NCBI GenBank assembly: GCA_035574155.1
Contig: DATLZD010000075.1
Coordinates: 1-64,000 of the forward strand
Reading direction: 5' to 3'
Origin: HRBIN24 sp035574155
GTDB lineage: Bacteria > Chloroflexota > Dehalococcoidia > SM23-28-2 > HRBIN24
Length of the DNA: 64,000 bases
A program made the position numbers and the translations under genes. The notes beneath the pieces are model-generated. The model had not been told where the DNA came from, did not search any database, and was given only the letters and a program-made list of their open reading frames with translations. Positions 16,637 through 26,713 of the stretch are shown piece by piece (position 1 is the stretch's first letter; each line of letters opens with the position of its first letter).

Positions 16637-17379
16637 CCCTGTCGACGGGCCAAGGCCACCACCGAGAGGCCGAAGGGCAGGCGGATGGAGCGCACCAGGG
16701 CCGCCTCCAGCGTCATCAGGGCCAGGCAGGCGCGGTTGATGGGCCCCGGGACCGGCAGCAGGTCGCTCCTGCCGCCGCCGATGCCCGCCCGCTGCAGGAG
16801 CCGCCGCAGGGCGGCGACGGGAAAGAGGACAGTGTTGGCGTAGGTCAGACGCAGCACCGTGAACCCCGTCCGCCGCAGCTTGCGCCCCAACTCGCCAGCC
16901 CCGTAGCGGTGGTGGGTCCGCAGCACGCGGTCGTGGTCCGACCAGAGCCACTGGTAGGCGGGCACGCGCACCAGCAGCGCCCCTCCCGGGCGCAGCACAC
17001 GGTGGAACTCGGCCAGGGCCGCCTCATCGGCGCCGGGGGGCAGCTGGCACAGCACATCGAAGGTGGCCAGGGCGTCGAAGGAGCCGTCGGCAAAGGGCAG
17101 GGCATCGGCCGATGCCAGCAGGAGTGGCCAGGGGCCCCGGCGCCGGCACAGCTCCAGGGCGATGGGCGATACGTCCAGCCCCACCACCTGCTCGGCGTAA
17201 CGCGAGAGGAACGCCAGGTTGCCACCGGTCCCGCAGCCCACGTCCAACAGCCGCCGGGCCTGGGTCTCCGGCAGGGAGTCCAGCAGGGCGGCGGCGATGC
17301 GGCGCATGCCCACGAACCACCAGTGGTCCTCCTCCAGGCGGAAGGTGGCCTCGAACTCGGCTCTCTGCAATCCCCTCAC
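16633..17379 (-). CDS. SAM-dependent class I methyltransferase
   Basis: A 248-residue Rossmann methyltransferase. The SAM motif LLDVGCGTGGNLAFL is at about 43-57, VGLDVSP at motif II, ADALPFADGSFD at motif III and HRVLRPGGALLVRVPAY after it. The N-terminal EEDHWWFVGMRR is typical of methyltransferases in glycan and polyprenyl-sugar clusters. The start is GTG 17379, overlapping the GT2 stop in a GTGA junction. It probably methylates a sugar or lipid-linked intermediate of this cluster; the target is not known. Confidence 0.85.
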   Translation of the reverse strand: MRGLQRAEFEATFRLEEDHWWFVGMRRIAAALLDSLPETQARRLLDVGCGTGGNLAFLSRYAEQVVGLDVSPIALELCRRRGPWPLLLASADALPFADGSFDALATFDVLCQLPPGADEAALAEFHRVLRPGGALLVRVPAYQWLWSDHDRVLRTHHRYGAGELGRKLRRTGFTVLRLTYANTVLFPVAALRRLLQRAGIGGGRSDLLPVPGPINRACLALMTLEAALVRSIRLPFGLSVVALARRQG

Positions 17380-18143
17380 TCCCCGTGAGGGAGGCGCTGG
17401 GCCGCCACCTGCTCTGGCTCGGGGACGGGGGGCCGCCGCGCCGCCAGCCGCAGGCGCAGGCGGACCAGGTCGCGCAGGGTGCGCAGGATGCGCCCGGGCC
17501 GGAAGAACTGGGAGCGCCCGTAGGGGCGAGGATAGTGGCGGACGGGCACCTCGGCAAAACGGGCGCCGGCCAGCTGCAGCCCCTTCACCAGCTCCACACA
17601 GAAGGCCCCGCTGTCTAGCCCCAGCTCAAGACGCCCCAGCAGGGCGCGGCGGATGAGACGAAAGTCGCAGTCCACGTCCCGCACCGGTAGCCCGAAGAGG
17701 GCGCGGACGGCCCGGTTGTAGAGGGCGCCGGCCAGCCGACGGTGGAGGCCATCGCCACGCCCCACCTTATAGCCATTGACCACGTCCACCCCCGGGGTCA
17801 GGGCGGCGGCCAAAAGCTCCAGGTCGCGAGGGTCGTACTGGGCATCGCCATCGGTGTAGAAGACGAACTCCTTGCTGGCGGCCAGCAGCCCCGCCCTCAC
17901 CGCCGCCCCGTAGCCTCGGTTACGGTCATGGACGATGACCCTGAGCTCCGGCAGGAGGGAGCTGAGCTGGGACAGCACCTGGGGCGCATAGTCGCTACTG
18001 CCATCGTCCACCACTATGATCTCGTAGTCCTCGGCCAGGCGCGGCAGCAGAGCGCGCACGGCCAGCACCATGCTGGCGATGGTCCCGCCGTCGTTGTAGC
18101 AAGGGAAGACGACGGAGATGCCCGAAAGCCTAGGCGCGGTCAT
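17376..18143 (-). CDS. Family 2 glycosyltransferase (DPM1/polyprenyl-phosphate type)
   Basis: A 255-residue GT-A enzyme. The nucleotide-sugar site is seen in SVVFPCYNDGGTI, VVDDGSSD and FYTDGDAQYDP, which carries the metal-binding acidic residues. It lacks membrane helices, like dolichyl/undecaprenyl-phosphate mannosyl- or glucosyltransferases. A polyprenol-phosphate sugar made here could feed the GT-C enzyme at 10735. ATG 18143 is favoured over GTG 18167 because the latter falls at the predicted transcription start. First gene of the minus-strand operon. Confidence 0.88.
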   Translation of the reverse strand: MTAPRLSGISVVFPCYNDGGTIASMVLAVRALLPRLAEDYEIIVVDDGSSDYAPQVLSQLSSLLPELRVIVHDRNRGYGAAVRAGLLAASKEFVFYTDGDAQYDPRDLELLAAALTPGVDVVNGYKVGRGDGLHRRLAGALYNRAVRALFGLPVRDVDCDFRLIRRALLGRLELGLDSGAFCVELVKGLQLAGARFAEVPVRHYPRPYGRSQFFRPGRILRTLRDLVRLRLRLAARRPPVPEPEQVAAQRLPHGE

Positions 18144-18171
18144 AGCCTTGGTCCCTGCGGCCGTCACGACG

Positions 18172-18199
18172 ATTATAGAACTTTAATCTTTAAGGCCAA
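18172..18199 (-). promoter_or_regulatory. Promoter of the GT2-methyltransferase-epimerase-aminotransferase operon
   Basis: On the minus strand, TTGGCC (18194-18199) is followed after 16 nt by a perfect TATAAT (18172-18177). Transcription would start near 18165, about 20 nt before the ATG at 18143. Confidence 0.65.
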
Positions 18200-18232
18200 G
18201 ACCCCTCGTGATGAGGAATATAGGGATGGGGG

Positions 18233-18769
18233 CTACCTGGTATCGGGCAGAAGGCCGGGGACGTCCTCCACCACGATCCGCCCCGCCTCCAGGTCCACTC
18301 GCACGAACTCCTCCACGGCCGGCAGCAGCACCTCTCCCCGCTCTCCCCGCACCACCAGGACCTGGTTCCCGCCGCCCGTCTCCATCACCCGACGGACGGT
18401 GCCCAGGCGCTCGCCGCTGCTGGTGACCGCCTCCAGTCCGACGAGCTGGAAGTAATAGTATTCGCCCTCACCCAGGGGCTCCAGCTCTTCCTGGGGCAGC
18501 TCCAGGTAATGGAATCGGTAGGCCTCGGCGGCCGTGCGGTCCTCGATGCCCTCCAGCCGCAGGAGGACGCGGCCCCGTTGCCAGCGGCAGGAGAGGACCC
18601 GGTGTCTCCGCCCTGCCAAGAAGACATAACGGCCGGGGGCGAGCACCTCCGGTTCGGCCAGGGGGTCCACCAACAGCTCCCCCTCCAGGCCGAAGGGGCG
18701 GGCCACCCTCCCCACGGCCACAAACCCCTCACGGACGTCGTCGGGAGGAGCAGGGCCCCGCTCGGCCAT
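18233..18769 (-). CDS. rimM: Ribosome maturation factor RimM
   Basis: A 178-residue RimM, needed for 30S assembly near protein S19. The N-terminal beta-barrel domain begins with VAVGRVARPFGLEGELLVDPL; the C-terminal PRC-barrel contains YYYFQLVGLEA, ETGGGNQVLVV and LLPAVEEFVRVDLEAGRI, all standard. It follows khpA, rpsP and ffh on the same strand, the usual bacterial order, but the expected trmD and rplS do not follow in this window. Confidence 0.95.
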   Translation of the reverse strand: MAERGPAPPDDVREGFVAVGRVARPFGLEGELLVDPLAEPEVLAPGRYVFLAGRRHRVLSCRWQRGRVLLRLEGIEDRTAAEAYRFHYLELPQEELEPLGEGEYYYFQLVGLEAVTSSGERLGTVRRVMETGGGNQVLVVRGERGEVLLPAVEEFVRVDLEAGRIVVEDVPGLLPDTR

Positions 18770-18786
18770 GCTCTCACAGGGGCCGG

Positions 18787-19014
18787 TCAGCCTATCTCCA
18801 GCACGGCCCGCACGCCGCGGCGGGCGGCCGCCACCCGCAGGAGGGTGCGGAGGGCGTTGGCGATGCGGCCCTGGCGGCCGATGATACGGCCCATGTCCTC
18901 CTCGGCTACCCGCAGGCGCAGCACCACCTGGTCACCGGCGTCCTCCTCGGTGACCTGCACCTGCTCGGGGTGGTCGACGATGGCCCTGGCCACCAGCTCC
19001 ACCAGTTCCTTCAT
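18787..19014 (-). CDS. khpA: KH-domain RNA-binding protein KhpA
   Basis: A 75-residue single KH domain. It has the GRIIGRQGRIANALRTLL segment with the GxxG loop that contacts RNA, and the N-terminal MKELVELVARAIVDHPEQV typical of KhpA (YlqC). It lies between rpsP and rimM, its conserved position in many bacteria. Six nt separate it from rpsP. Confidence 0.93.
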   Translation of the reverse strand: MKELVELVARAIVDHPEQVQVTEEDAGDQVVLRLRVAEEDMGRIIGRQGRIANALRTLLRVAAARRGVRAVLEIG

Positions 19015-19020
19015 GGGGCC

Positions 19021-19329
19021 TTACTCCTGTCTTGCGGCCTGGATGCGCGCCAGATGCTTGGTGTAGACGAAGGGCGGCAGTCCCGCCTTCTCCATTATGC
19101 CCAGGCGGGTGAAGAGCTTGGCCACTGCCTCGGTGGGCTGAGCACCCTGTTTGAGCCAGTAAACGGCCCGCTCCTCGTCCACCTCCACCTTGGCCGGGTC
19201 GGGCAGGGGGTCATAGTGGCCAATGATCTCCACGAAGCGCCCGTCCCTGGGGGCGCGGGCGTCGGCCACCACGATGCGGTAGAAGGGCCGGTTGCGTCGG
19301 CCCATACGGGAAAGCCTTATCCGGAGCAA
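19021..19329 (-). CDS. rpsP: 30S ribosomal protein S16
   Basis: A 102-residue bS16 with the canonical start sequence LRIRLSRMGRRNRPFYRIVVAD. The start codon is TTG 19329, supported by AGGAGG with an 8-nt spacing. Small-subunit protein cotranscribed with ffh and khpA. Confidence 0.97.
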   Translation of the reverse strand: MLRIRLSRMGRRNRPFYRIVVADARAPRDGRFVEIIGHYDPLPDPAKVEVDEERAVYWLKQGAQPTEAVAKLFTRLGIMEKAGLPPFVYTKHLARIQAARQE

Positions 19330-19352
19330 GTCGGCACCTCCTGCACAGCGGT

Positions 19353-20684
19353 TCAGGACTTGGGCCAGCGGGAGAGGACCTGGCGGCCCTGGGCCTTGGC
19401 CATGGCCTGCATCAGGCGGCGCACCTGCCAGTACTGCTCCAGCAGGCGGTTCACCTCGGCCGGGCTGGTGCCCGAGCCGCGGGCGATGCGCCGTCGCCGG
19501 CTGCCGTCGATGATCTCCGGCCGCCGCCTCTCCTCGGGCGTCATAGACAATATTATAGCCTCTGCACGCTTGAGATAGCGCTCGTCTAGGGCCTCCGCCG
19601 GCAGTTGCCCCTTGATGGCGGCGAAGCCGGGCACCATCCCCAGCAGCTGCTGCAGGGGCCCCATCTTCTTGACTCGCTGGAACTGGAGGAGCAGGTCCTC
19701 GAGAGTGATCTCGCCCCGACGGGCCCGTTGGGCCAGCTCCTCCGCCTCCTGGCGGCTCACCTGCTCCTTGGCCTTCTCGATGAGGGTCAGGACGTCGCCC
19801 ATGCCCAGGATGCGGCCGGCGAAACGGTCGGGATGGAACGGTTCCAGGGCATCGGGCCTCTCGCCGGTGCCCACGAACTTGATGGGCACGCCGGTGACGG
19901 CCCTGACCGACAGGGCCGCACCGCCACGGGCGTCGCCGTCCAGCTTGGTGAGCACCAGCCCCGTCAGCCCCAGGGCCTCGTGGAAGGCCTGGGCCGTGCG
20001 CACGGCCTCCTGGCCGGTCATGGCGTCGGCCACCAGCAGCACCTCCCTGGGGGAGAAGGCCTCCCGCAGGTCCTGTAGGGACGCCATCTCATCTTGGTCC
20101 AGGCGCAGGCAGCCGAAGGTGTCCACCACCACCACCGTGCTCCCGTCCCGGCGGGCCGCCTCCAGAGCCCGCCGGGCCAGCTCTCGGGGGGGGAGGCCTT
20201 CGTCGGGGGCCACCACGGGCACCCCCAGCTGCCTGCCCAGGGCCTGCAGCTGCTCGGCCGCCGCCACCCGGTAGGGGTCGGCGGCCACCAGCAGGGGGCG
20301 CTGGCCCTGCCGACGCAGGTGCAGCGCCAGCTTGGCGGCAGTGGTGGTCTTGCCCGACCCCTTCAGGCCCACCAGCATCACGGCCGCCGGCGAGGGTGAG
20401 AGCTCCAGGCGGGCGTGGCCGCCGCCCAGCAGCTCCTTCAGCTCCTGGTGGACGATGTCTATGACCTGCTGGGCGGGGCTGAGGCTCCGGTGCACCTGGG
20501 CGCCCAGGGCCCGCTCCCGCACCCGGGCCACGAACTGCCGCACCACCTGAAAGTTGACGTCGGCCTCCAGCAGGGCCAGGCGGACCTCCCGCAGGGCCTC
20601 GTCCAGGTCCCTCTCGCTGATGGTGCCGCGGCCGCCCAGGCGGCGGAAGATGGCCTGCAGCTTATCGGTCAGGGCGTCGAACAT
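19353..20684 (-). CDS. ffh: Signal recognition particle GTPase Ffh
   Basis: A 443-residue SRP54. The N domain is followed by the G domain with the P-loop GLKGSGKTTTAAKLA (about 110-124), VDTFGCLRLD (G3, with TFG where TAG is usual), TKLDGDARGG (G4) and FVGTGERPD. The M domain starts near 300 and contains the RNA-binding stretch EERRRPEIIDGSRRRRIARGSG. It targets nascent membrane proteins to the translocase together with 4.5S RNA and FtsY, neither of which is in the window. First gene of the ffh-rpsP-khpA-rimM run. Confidence 0.97.
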   Translation of the reverse strand: MFDALTDKLQAIFRRLGGRGTISERDLDEALREVRLALLEADVNFQVVRQFVARVRERALGAQVHRSLSPAQQVIDIVHQELKELLGGGHARLELSPSPAAVMLVGLKGSGKTTTAAKLALHLRRQGQRPLLVAADPYRVAAAEQLQALGRQLGVPVVAPDEGLPPRELARRALEAARRDGSTVVVVDTFGCLRLDQDEMASLQDLREAFSPREVLLVADAMTGQEAVRTAQAFHEALGLTGLVLTKLDGDARGGAALSVRAVTGVPIKFVGTGERPDALEPFHPDRFAGRILGMGDVLTLIEKAKEQVSRQEAEELAQRARRGEITLEDLLLQFQRVKKMGPLQQLLGMVPGFAAIKGQLPAEALDERYLKRAEAIILSMTPEERRRPEIIDGSRRRRIARGSGTSPAEVNRLLEQYWQVRRLMQAMAKAQGRQVLSRWPKS

Positions 20685-20719
20685 AGCCAGCCTCTAGTCT
20701 ACGGCCCGGATGGGAGCGA

Positions 20720-20740
20720 GGGAAGGCAGCGGCCCTTCCC
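20720..20740 (-). terminator. Hairpin between gap and ffh
   Basis: GGGAAGG (20720-20726), a 7-nt loop and CCTTCCC (20734-20740) form a perfect 7-bp stem 24 nt after the gap stop codon on the minus strand. No T-tract follows. It may partly separate gap from the ffh operon. Confidence 0.45.
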
Positions 20741-20764
20741 CGGCGGGTGGCCCAGGGGGCGTCC

Positions 20765-21775
20765 TCACAGGCCCTTGCGGGCGATGAAGGCACAGAGGTC
20801 GGCCACGCGGCAGGCGTAGCCCCATTCGTTGTCATACCACGCCAGGACCTTCACCAGGTTGCCGCTGACCATGGTAGAGGGGCCGTCCACAATGGCGCTG
20901 TGGGGGTCGCCCTTAAAATCGGCGGAGACCAGCGGCTCCTCGGTGTAGTCCAGAATGCCGCGCATGGCCTCGCTGGCGGCCTCCTTAAAGGCCTGGTTCA
21001 CCTCCTCCACCGTGGCCTCGCGCCGCAGGGTGCCCACGAAGTCGCACACGGAGACGGTGGAGACGGGGACGCGAAAGGCCATACCGTCCAACCGCCCCTT
21101 CAGCTCGGGAATCACCAGGGTCACGGCCCGAGCGGCACCGGTGGTGGTGGGGACGATGTTCAGGGCGGCGGCCCGCGCCCGCCGCAGGTCCCGGTGCACC
21201 GTATCCAGGATCACCTGGTCGTTGGTGTAGGCGTGGACGGTGGTCATGAAGCCCCGCTCGACCCCGAAGGCATCGTGCAGCACCTTCACCACCGGCGCGA
21301 TGCAGTTGGTGGTGCAGGAGGCGTTGGAGATGATGCGGTGGCGGGCCGGGTCATACATCCCCTCGTTCACCCCCAGGACGATGGTGATGTCCTCGCCCCG
21401 GGCGGGGGCGCTGATGATGACCTTCTTGGCCCCGGCCTTCAGGTGGGCCGAGGCCTGCTCGGCGTCCGTGAAGCGGCCCGTGGACTCCACCACCAGGTCC
21501 ACGCCCAGCTCGCCCCAGGGGATCTTGGCCGGGTCCCGCTCAGCCAGGACCTGGATGCGGTCGCCGTCGACGATGAGGGCGTTGTCCTGGGCCTCTACCG
21601 TCCCCGGGTAGCGGCCGTAGTTGGAGTCGTACTTCAGCAGGTGGGCGTTGGTGGCGGGATCGGCCAGGTCGTTGATGGCCACCACCTGTAGCTCATCGCG
21701 GTAGTAGTCGCGGATGGCCTTGAAGGTCTGGCGTCCGATGCGTCCGAAGCCGTTGATGCCTATCCTCACAGGCAT
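20765..21775 (-). CDS. gap: Glyceraldehyde-3-phosphate dehydrogenase
   Basis: A 336-residue type I NAD-dependent GAPDH. It has the Rossmann start RIGINGFGRIGRQ, the catalytic Cys in SNASCTTNCIAP, the active-site His in HAYTNDQ, and the C-terminal YDNEWGYACRVADL. ATG 21775 is preferred because AGGAGG lies 8 nt upstream; an in-frame GTG 9 nt earlier overlaps that site. It shares its upstream region with divergent lexA. No pgk or other glycolytic gene is adjacent. Confidence 0.96.
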   Translation of the reverse strand: MPVRIGINGFGRIGRQTFKAIRDYYRDELQVVAINDLADPATNAHLLKYDSNYGRYPGTVEAQDNALIVDGDRIQVLAERDPAKIPWGELGVDLVVESTGRFTDAEQASAHLKAGAKKVIISAPARGEDITIVLGVNEGMYDPARHRIISNASCTTNCIAPVVKVLHDAFGVERGFMTTVHAYTNDQVILDTVHRDLRRARAAALNIVPTTTGAARAVTLVIPELKGRLDGMAFRVPVSTVSVCDFVGTLRREATVEEVNQAFKEAASEAMRGILDYTEEPLVSADFKGDPHSAIVDGPSTMVSGNLVKVLAWYDNEWGYACRVADLCAFIARKGL

Positions 21776-21877
21776 CGGGGGCACCTCCTCCCAAGCGGTG
21801 GTGGGGCTTGCCCTCTTATGTTACCCCACCGCCGGGGCGGGGTCGAGGCCACGGCTGCCGTCAGGGCCAGGGGGCGG

Positions 21878-21906
21878 TTGACGACGGCTGTCGCCCTTGC
21901 TACACT
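21878..21906 (+). promoter_or_regulatory. lexA promoter
   Basis: TTGACG (21878-21883), an exact 17-nt spacer and TACACT (21901-21906). Transcription would begin near 21913, at the edge of the SOS box, so LexA bound there should block its own gene. Confidence 0.75.
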
Positions 21907-21914
21907 TGTTCTAC

Positions 21915-21928
21915 CGAACAGGCGTTCC
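21915..21928. promoter_or_regulatory. SOS box (LexA operator) before lexA
   Basis: CGAACAGGCGTTCC matches the Gram-positive SOS box CGAACRNRYGTTYC at every position. It lies 8 nt downstream of the -10 hexamer and 10 nt before the lexA ATG. This is a standard autoregulatory arrangement. Confidence 0.85.
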
Positions 21929-21938
21929 AGGAGGGGAA

Positions 21939-22580
21939 ATGAGGGAGCTGACCCCTAAGCAGCGGCGCATCCTGGAGTTCATCCGCCGCTTCATCGAGGA
22001 ACACGACTATCCCCCCAGCATTCGCCAGATCCAGGAAGGCTGCGGCCTCAGCTCCACCTCGGTGGTGGACTACAACCTGCGCATCCTGGAGAGGCTGGGC
22101 TACATCCGGCGCGACCGGGAGGTGTCGCGGGCCATCGAGCTGCTGGGCCCGGCCGGTAGGCGACGGCCGAGGCTGGTGCCCGTCCCCCTGGTGGGCACCA
22201 TCGCGGCTGGCCAGCCCATCCCCGTGCCCAGCGAGGACGCCTGGTCACCATCGTGGGAGGATGTCCTGGAGTTGCCGGCCGACATGGTGGGCAACCGCCA
22301 GAACGTATTCGCCGTGAGGGTCAGGGGCAACTCCATGGTGGACGCCCTGGTCTACGATGGCGACATTGTGGTGCTGGAGCAGACTTCGGCCGCCAGGGAC
22401 GGCGAGATGGTGGCCGCCTGGCTGAAGCGCGAGGGCGAGGCCACCCTCAAGCGCATCTACCGTGAGGGCGACCGGGTGCGGCTGCAGCCTGCCAACGAGG
22501 CCATGGCCCCCATATACACCGAGGCCGACAACGTTGAGGTGCAGGGGAGGGTGGTGGCCGTTCTCCGGTCCCTGTCCTAA
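21939..22580 (+). CDS. lexA: LexA repressor
   Basis: A 213-residue SOS repressor. The N-terminal winged helix is at about 1-65 (TPKQRRILEFIRRF, SIRQIQ). The self-cleavage site A90-G91 lies in VGTIAAGQPIP. The protease domain has the nucleophile S132 (GNSMVDAL) and the base K171 (EATLKRIY). RecA filaments trigger cleavage after DNA damage. ATG 21939 has AGGAGGGG upstream. The SOS box and promoter just upstream predict autorepression. The end overlaps the convergent crotonase gene by 4 nt. Confidence 0.96.
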   Translation: MRELTPKQRRILEFIRRFIEEHDYPPSIRQIQEGCGLSSTSVVDYNLRILERLGYIRRDREVSRAIELLGPAGRRRPRLVPVPLVGTIAAGQPIPVPSEDAWSPSWEDVLELPADMVGNRQNVFAVRVRGNSMVDALVYDGDIVVLEQTSAARDGEMVAAWLKREGEATLKRIYREGDRVRLQPANEAMAPIYTEADNVEVQGRVVAVLRSLS

Positions 22581-23398
22581 TCGCTGCCCTCCCGCTCCCA
22601 GGGCAGGGGCGGTGGGCGCAAGGGCGGTGGCCGTCTCCCCTCCACGTAGTCCCGCAGCCCCTCCCGCATTTCGGCGGCGCGGAGGCTCTCCCGGTGAAGG
22701 TGGGCCTCCAGCGCCAGGCCATCGGGCAGGGGGAGGGCCAGCCCCCAAAGGGCGGCCAGGCGGTCGGTGCGCAGGGACGTCTGCGGATAGGTAGTCATGT
22801 GCTGGGCCACGGCGAGGGCCCGTTGCATGGCCTGTCCCTTGGGCACCACCTCCTGGACAAGGCCCATCCGCAGGGCCTGACGGGCATCGATGAGGGCACC
22901 CGTCTCGATGAGGTACAGGGCGTTACCCAGGCCCACGATGCGGGGCAGGCGTTGGGTGCCCCCGTCCACCAGCGGCACGCCCCAGCGGCGGTTGAGCACG
23001 CCAAACTGGGCCGCCTCGTCGCAGATGCGGAAGTCGCACCAGCAGGCCAGCTCCAGGCCCCCGGCTACGCAGTAGCCGTTGATGGCGGCGATGGTGGGCT
23101 TGTGGACGTCGGTGACGCGGGTGAAGCCCATGGGCCCGTGGCGGTCGGCGCCTGGCCGGCGCGCGATTTGGACCTCTGAATCGTGGGCATATTTCAGGTC
23201 GAAGCCCGCGCAGAAGGACTCGTCGCCCGCCCCCGTCAGCACCAGCACGTCCAGGTCTGGGTCGTTGCGGAACTGCTCCACCGCCTCGTAAAGTAGCTGG
23301 GCCGTCTCGCCGTCGACGCAATTGCGGACCTCAGGGCGGTTGATAGTGACCACCCAGATGCGGCCTTGTCGCTCCGTCAGGACCTTGGGGCCTGGCAT
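22577..23398 (-). CDS. Enoyl-CoA hydratase/isomerase (crotonase family)
   Basis: A 273-residue crotonase-fold enzyme. It shows TINRPEVRNCVDGE near the N-terminus, the oxyanion-hole segment GAGDESFCAGFDLKY, and AAINGYCVAGGLELACWCDFRI with the second oxyanion glycine pair. At the place where hydratases carry a Glu the sequence reads FGVLNRRWGVPLVDGG, so hydratase activity is not certain; isomerase or another crotonase reaction is possible. ATG 23398 follows GGAGGTGG. The gene stands alone. Confidence 0.85.
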   Translation of the reverse strand: MPGPKVLTERQGRIWVVTINRPEVRNCVDGETAQLLYEAVEQFRNDPDLDVLVLTGAGDESFCAGFDLKYAHDSEVQIARRPGADRHGPMGFTRVTDVHKPTIAAINGYCVAGGLELACWCDFRICDEAAQFGVLNRRWGVPLVDGGTQRLPRIVGLGNALYLIETGALIDARQALRMGLVQEVVPKGQAMQRALAVAQHMTTYPQTSLRTDRLAALWGLALPLPDGLALEAHLHRESLRAAEMREGLRDYVEGRRPPPLRPPPLPWEREGSD

Positions 23399-23475
23399 GG
23401 CGCCACCTCCATGGCCGTGGCAGGGCCAGCATAGGCCCGGCCCCGGGCCACCGTCAAGGAAGGGAGCACACGTCC

Positions 23476-23504
23476 TTGACATAGCGGGCGGCGGCTGTTA
23501 GTAT
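23476..23504 (+). promoter_or_regulatory. Promoter of the small membrane protein and DarA-like unit
   Basis: Perfect -35 TTGACA (23476-23481), an exact 17-nt spacer and -10 TAGTAT (23499-23504). It is one of the best consensus promoters in the window and drives a short two-gene transcript. Confidence 0.75.
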
Positions 23505-23545
23505 CGGCCCCGCCTCCGATACGGACATCGGCGGACAACAGTCCC

Positions 23546-23674
23546 ATGCGCTTCGTCGTCGGCTTCCTGCTGGGCCTGGCCCTGGGCGTCGCCTTGGGTG
23601 CCCTGCTGTTGCCTCGGCTGCAGGAGGAGCAACGCCGTCGCGAGGCCTTCCCACCGCCGGGGCCTGGGCGTTAG
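23546..23674 (+). CDS. 42-residue single-pass membrane protein
   Basis: A short frame from ATG 23546: a hydrophobic glycine-zipper-like helix (VGFLLGLALGVALGALLL, residues 4-21), then a charged helix and a proline-rich tail. It is preceded by a consensus promoter and ends 4 nt before the c-di-AMP-receptor-like gene, which supports it being real. The shape resembles YtxH-type membrane anchors. There is no strong ribosome site. Function unknown. Confidence 0.6.
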   Translation: MRFVVGFLLGLALGVALGALLLPRLQEEQRRREAFPPPGPGR

Positions 23675-23678
23675 GCCC

Positions 23679-24014
23679 ATGCAGACCTACAAGCTCGTCC
23701 TTATCATCGCTGCCGACGTCGACGCTGACCGTCTGATGCACACCCTCGGCGAGAAGGGCATCCCCGTGACTAAGCTCAGCTCCAGCGGCGGCTTCCTGCG
23801 CCGGGGCAATACCACCCTCCTGTCCGGGGTAGAGGAGGAGCGGGTGGAGGAGGTGCTGGAGCTGGTGCGCCGCGAGTGCCGTGCCCGCACTGAGATGGTG
23901 CCCATCCAGGCCCTGCCCTTCCCAGATGTGGCCCTGCCTGCCGGCCCTATCGAGGTCAGGGTAGGCGGGGCAGTGGTGTTCGTGTTACCCGTAGAGCACT
24001 TCGAGAAGACTTAG
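23679..24014 (+). CDS. PII-like cyclic-di-AMP receptor (DarA/PstA family)
   Basis: A 111-residue protein of the DUF970 family of trimeric PII-like proteins that bind cyclic di-AMP. The diagnostic segment is LSSSGGFLRRGNTTLLSGVEEE (given here as positions 33-54), matching the ligand loop of DarA/PstA. The N-terminal KLVLIIAADVDAD strand is also typical. No diadenylate cyclase lies in the window. Its targets are unknown even in model species. It is cotranscribed with a 42-residue membrane peptide. Confidence 0.88.
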   Translation: MQTYKLVLIIAADVDADRLMHTLGEKGIPVTKLSSSGGFLRRGNTTLLSGVEEERVEEVLELVRRECRARTEMVPIQALPFPDVALPAGPIEVRVGGAVVFVLPVEHFEKT

Positions 24015-24035
24015 GGCGGCCCCGCAGGGCCGCCC
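24014..24035. terminator. Strong hairpin between convergent darA-like gene and hppA
   Basis: GGGCGGCCC (24014-24022), loop CGCA and GGGCCGCCC (24027-24035): a perfect 9-bp GC stem that begins at the last base of the stop codon. It is followed only by a short pyrimidine run. It could terminate transcription from both sides. Confidence 0.65.
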
Positions 24036-24059
24036 CTCTATCCCTCCGGTCCCCGTAGG

Positions 24060-26309
<2,250 letters not shown>

Positions 26310-26412
26310 GGTTCACTACCTCCGTTCGGGGAGTGCGGCAACGGGTCGGGAGGGTGCGTCGGGCACAGCAAACCCGCCCCCGCTGCCCTCACGGGGTCGC
26401 ATCACGGGCCTT

Positions 26413-26440
26413 ATCATACCATCCGCCATCGGTGGGTAAA
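26413..26440 (-). promoter_or_regulatory. hppA promoter
   Basis: On the minus strand, TTTACC (26435-26440), a 16-nt spacer and TATGAT (26413-26418). The leader before hppA would be about 95 nt. Confidence 0.5.
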
Positions 26441-26452
26441 TGGGGCGGAGGC

Positions 26453-26569
26453 TCAACGGGTCGCGGTGCGGCGGGCCGCCTCGGCCGCCTGCTCCGCACG
26501 CCGTTTGGCCTTGAGCTTCTTCATCTTCTTGTGGTGCTTCTTGCGTGCCACCTTCTTGGGCTTGTTCAT
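26453..26569 (-). CDS. 38-residue highly basic protein, ribosomal-protein-like
   Basis: A tiny frame with 11 Lys and 6 Arg in 38 residues, preceded by a well-placed GAAGGA ribosome site. The pattern (KKxxRKKHHKKMKK, then an Ala/Arg-rich helix) recalls the very small basic ribosome-associated proteins annotated as AURKAIP1/COX24-domain or bS22-like in other bacteria. That match is from composition and motif style only. It sits between hppA and tRNA-Glu on the same strand. Confidence 0.7.
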   Translation of the reverse strand: MNKPKKVARKKHHKKMKKLKAKRRAEQAAEAARRTATR

Positions 26570-26612
26570 GGTCCTTCACCCGCAGGCCGAGGGTGAGGAA
26601 AGGACCGGCGCC

Positions 26613-26689
26613 TGGTGCCCCCGGCGGGATTCGAACCCGCGATTTCCACCTTGAAAGGGTGGCGTCCTGGGCCTCTAGACGACGGGGGC
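26613..26689 (-). tRNA. tRNA-Glu (anticodon TTC)
   Basis: Minus-strand cloverleaf with acceptor GCCCCCG/CGGGGGC, anticodon loop CTTTCAA closed by CCACC/GGTGG, T-arm CGGGTTCGAATCCCG and an encoded CCA end. Confidence 0.96.
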
Positions 26690-26713
26690 CCACTTCCGCA
26701 TTCTAGGGCAGAG

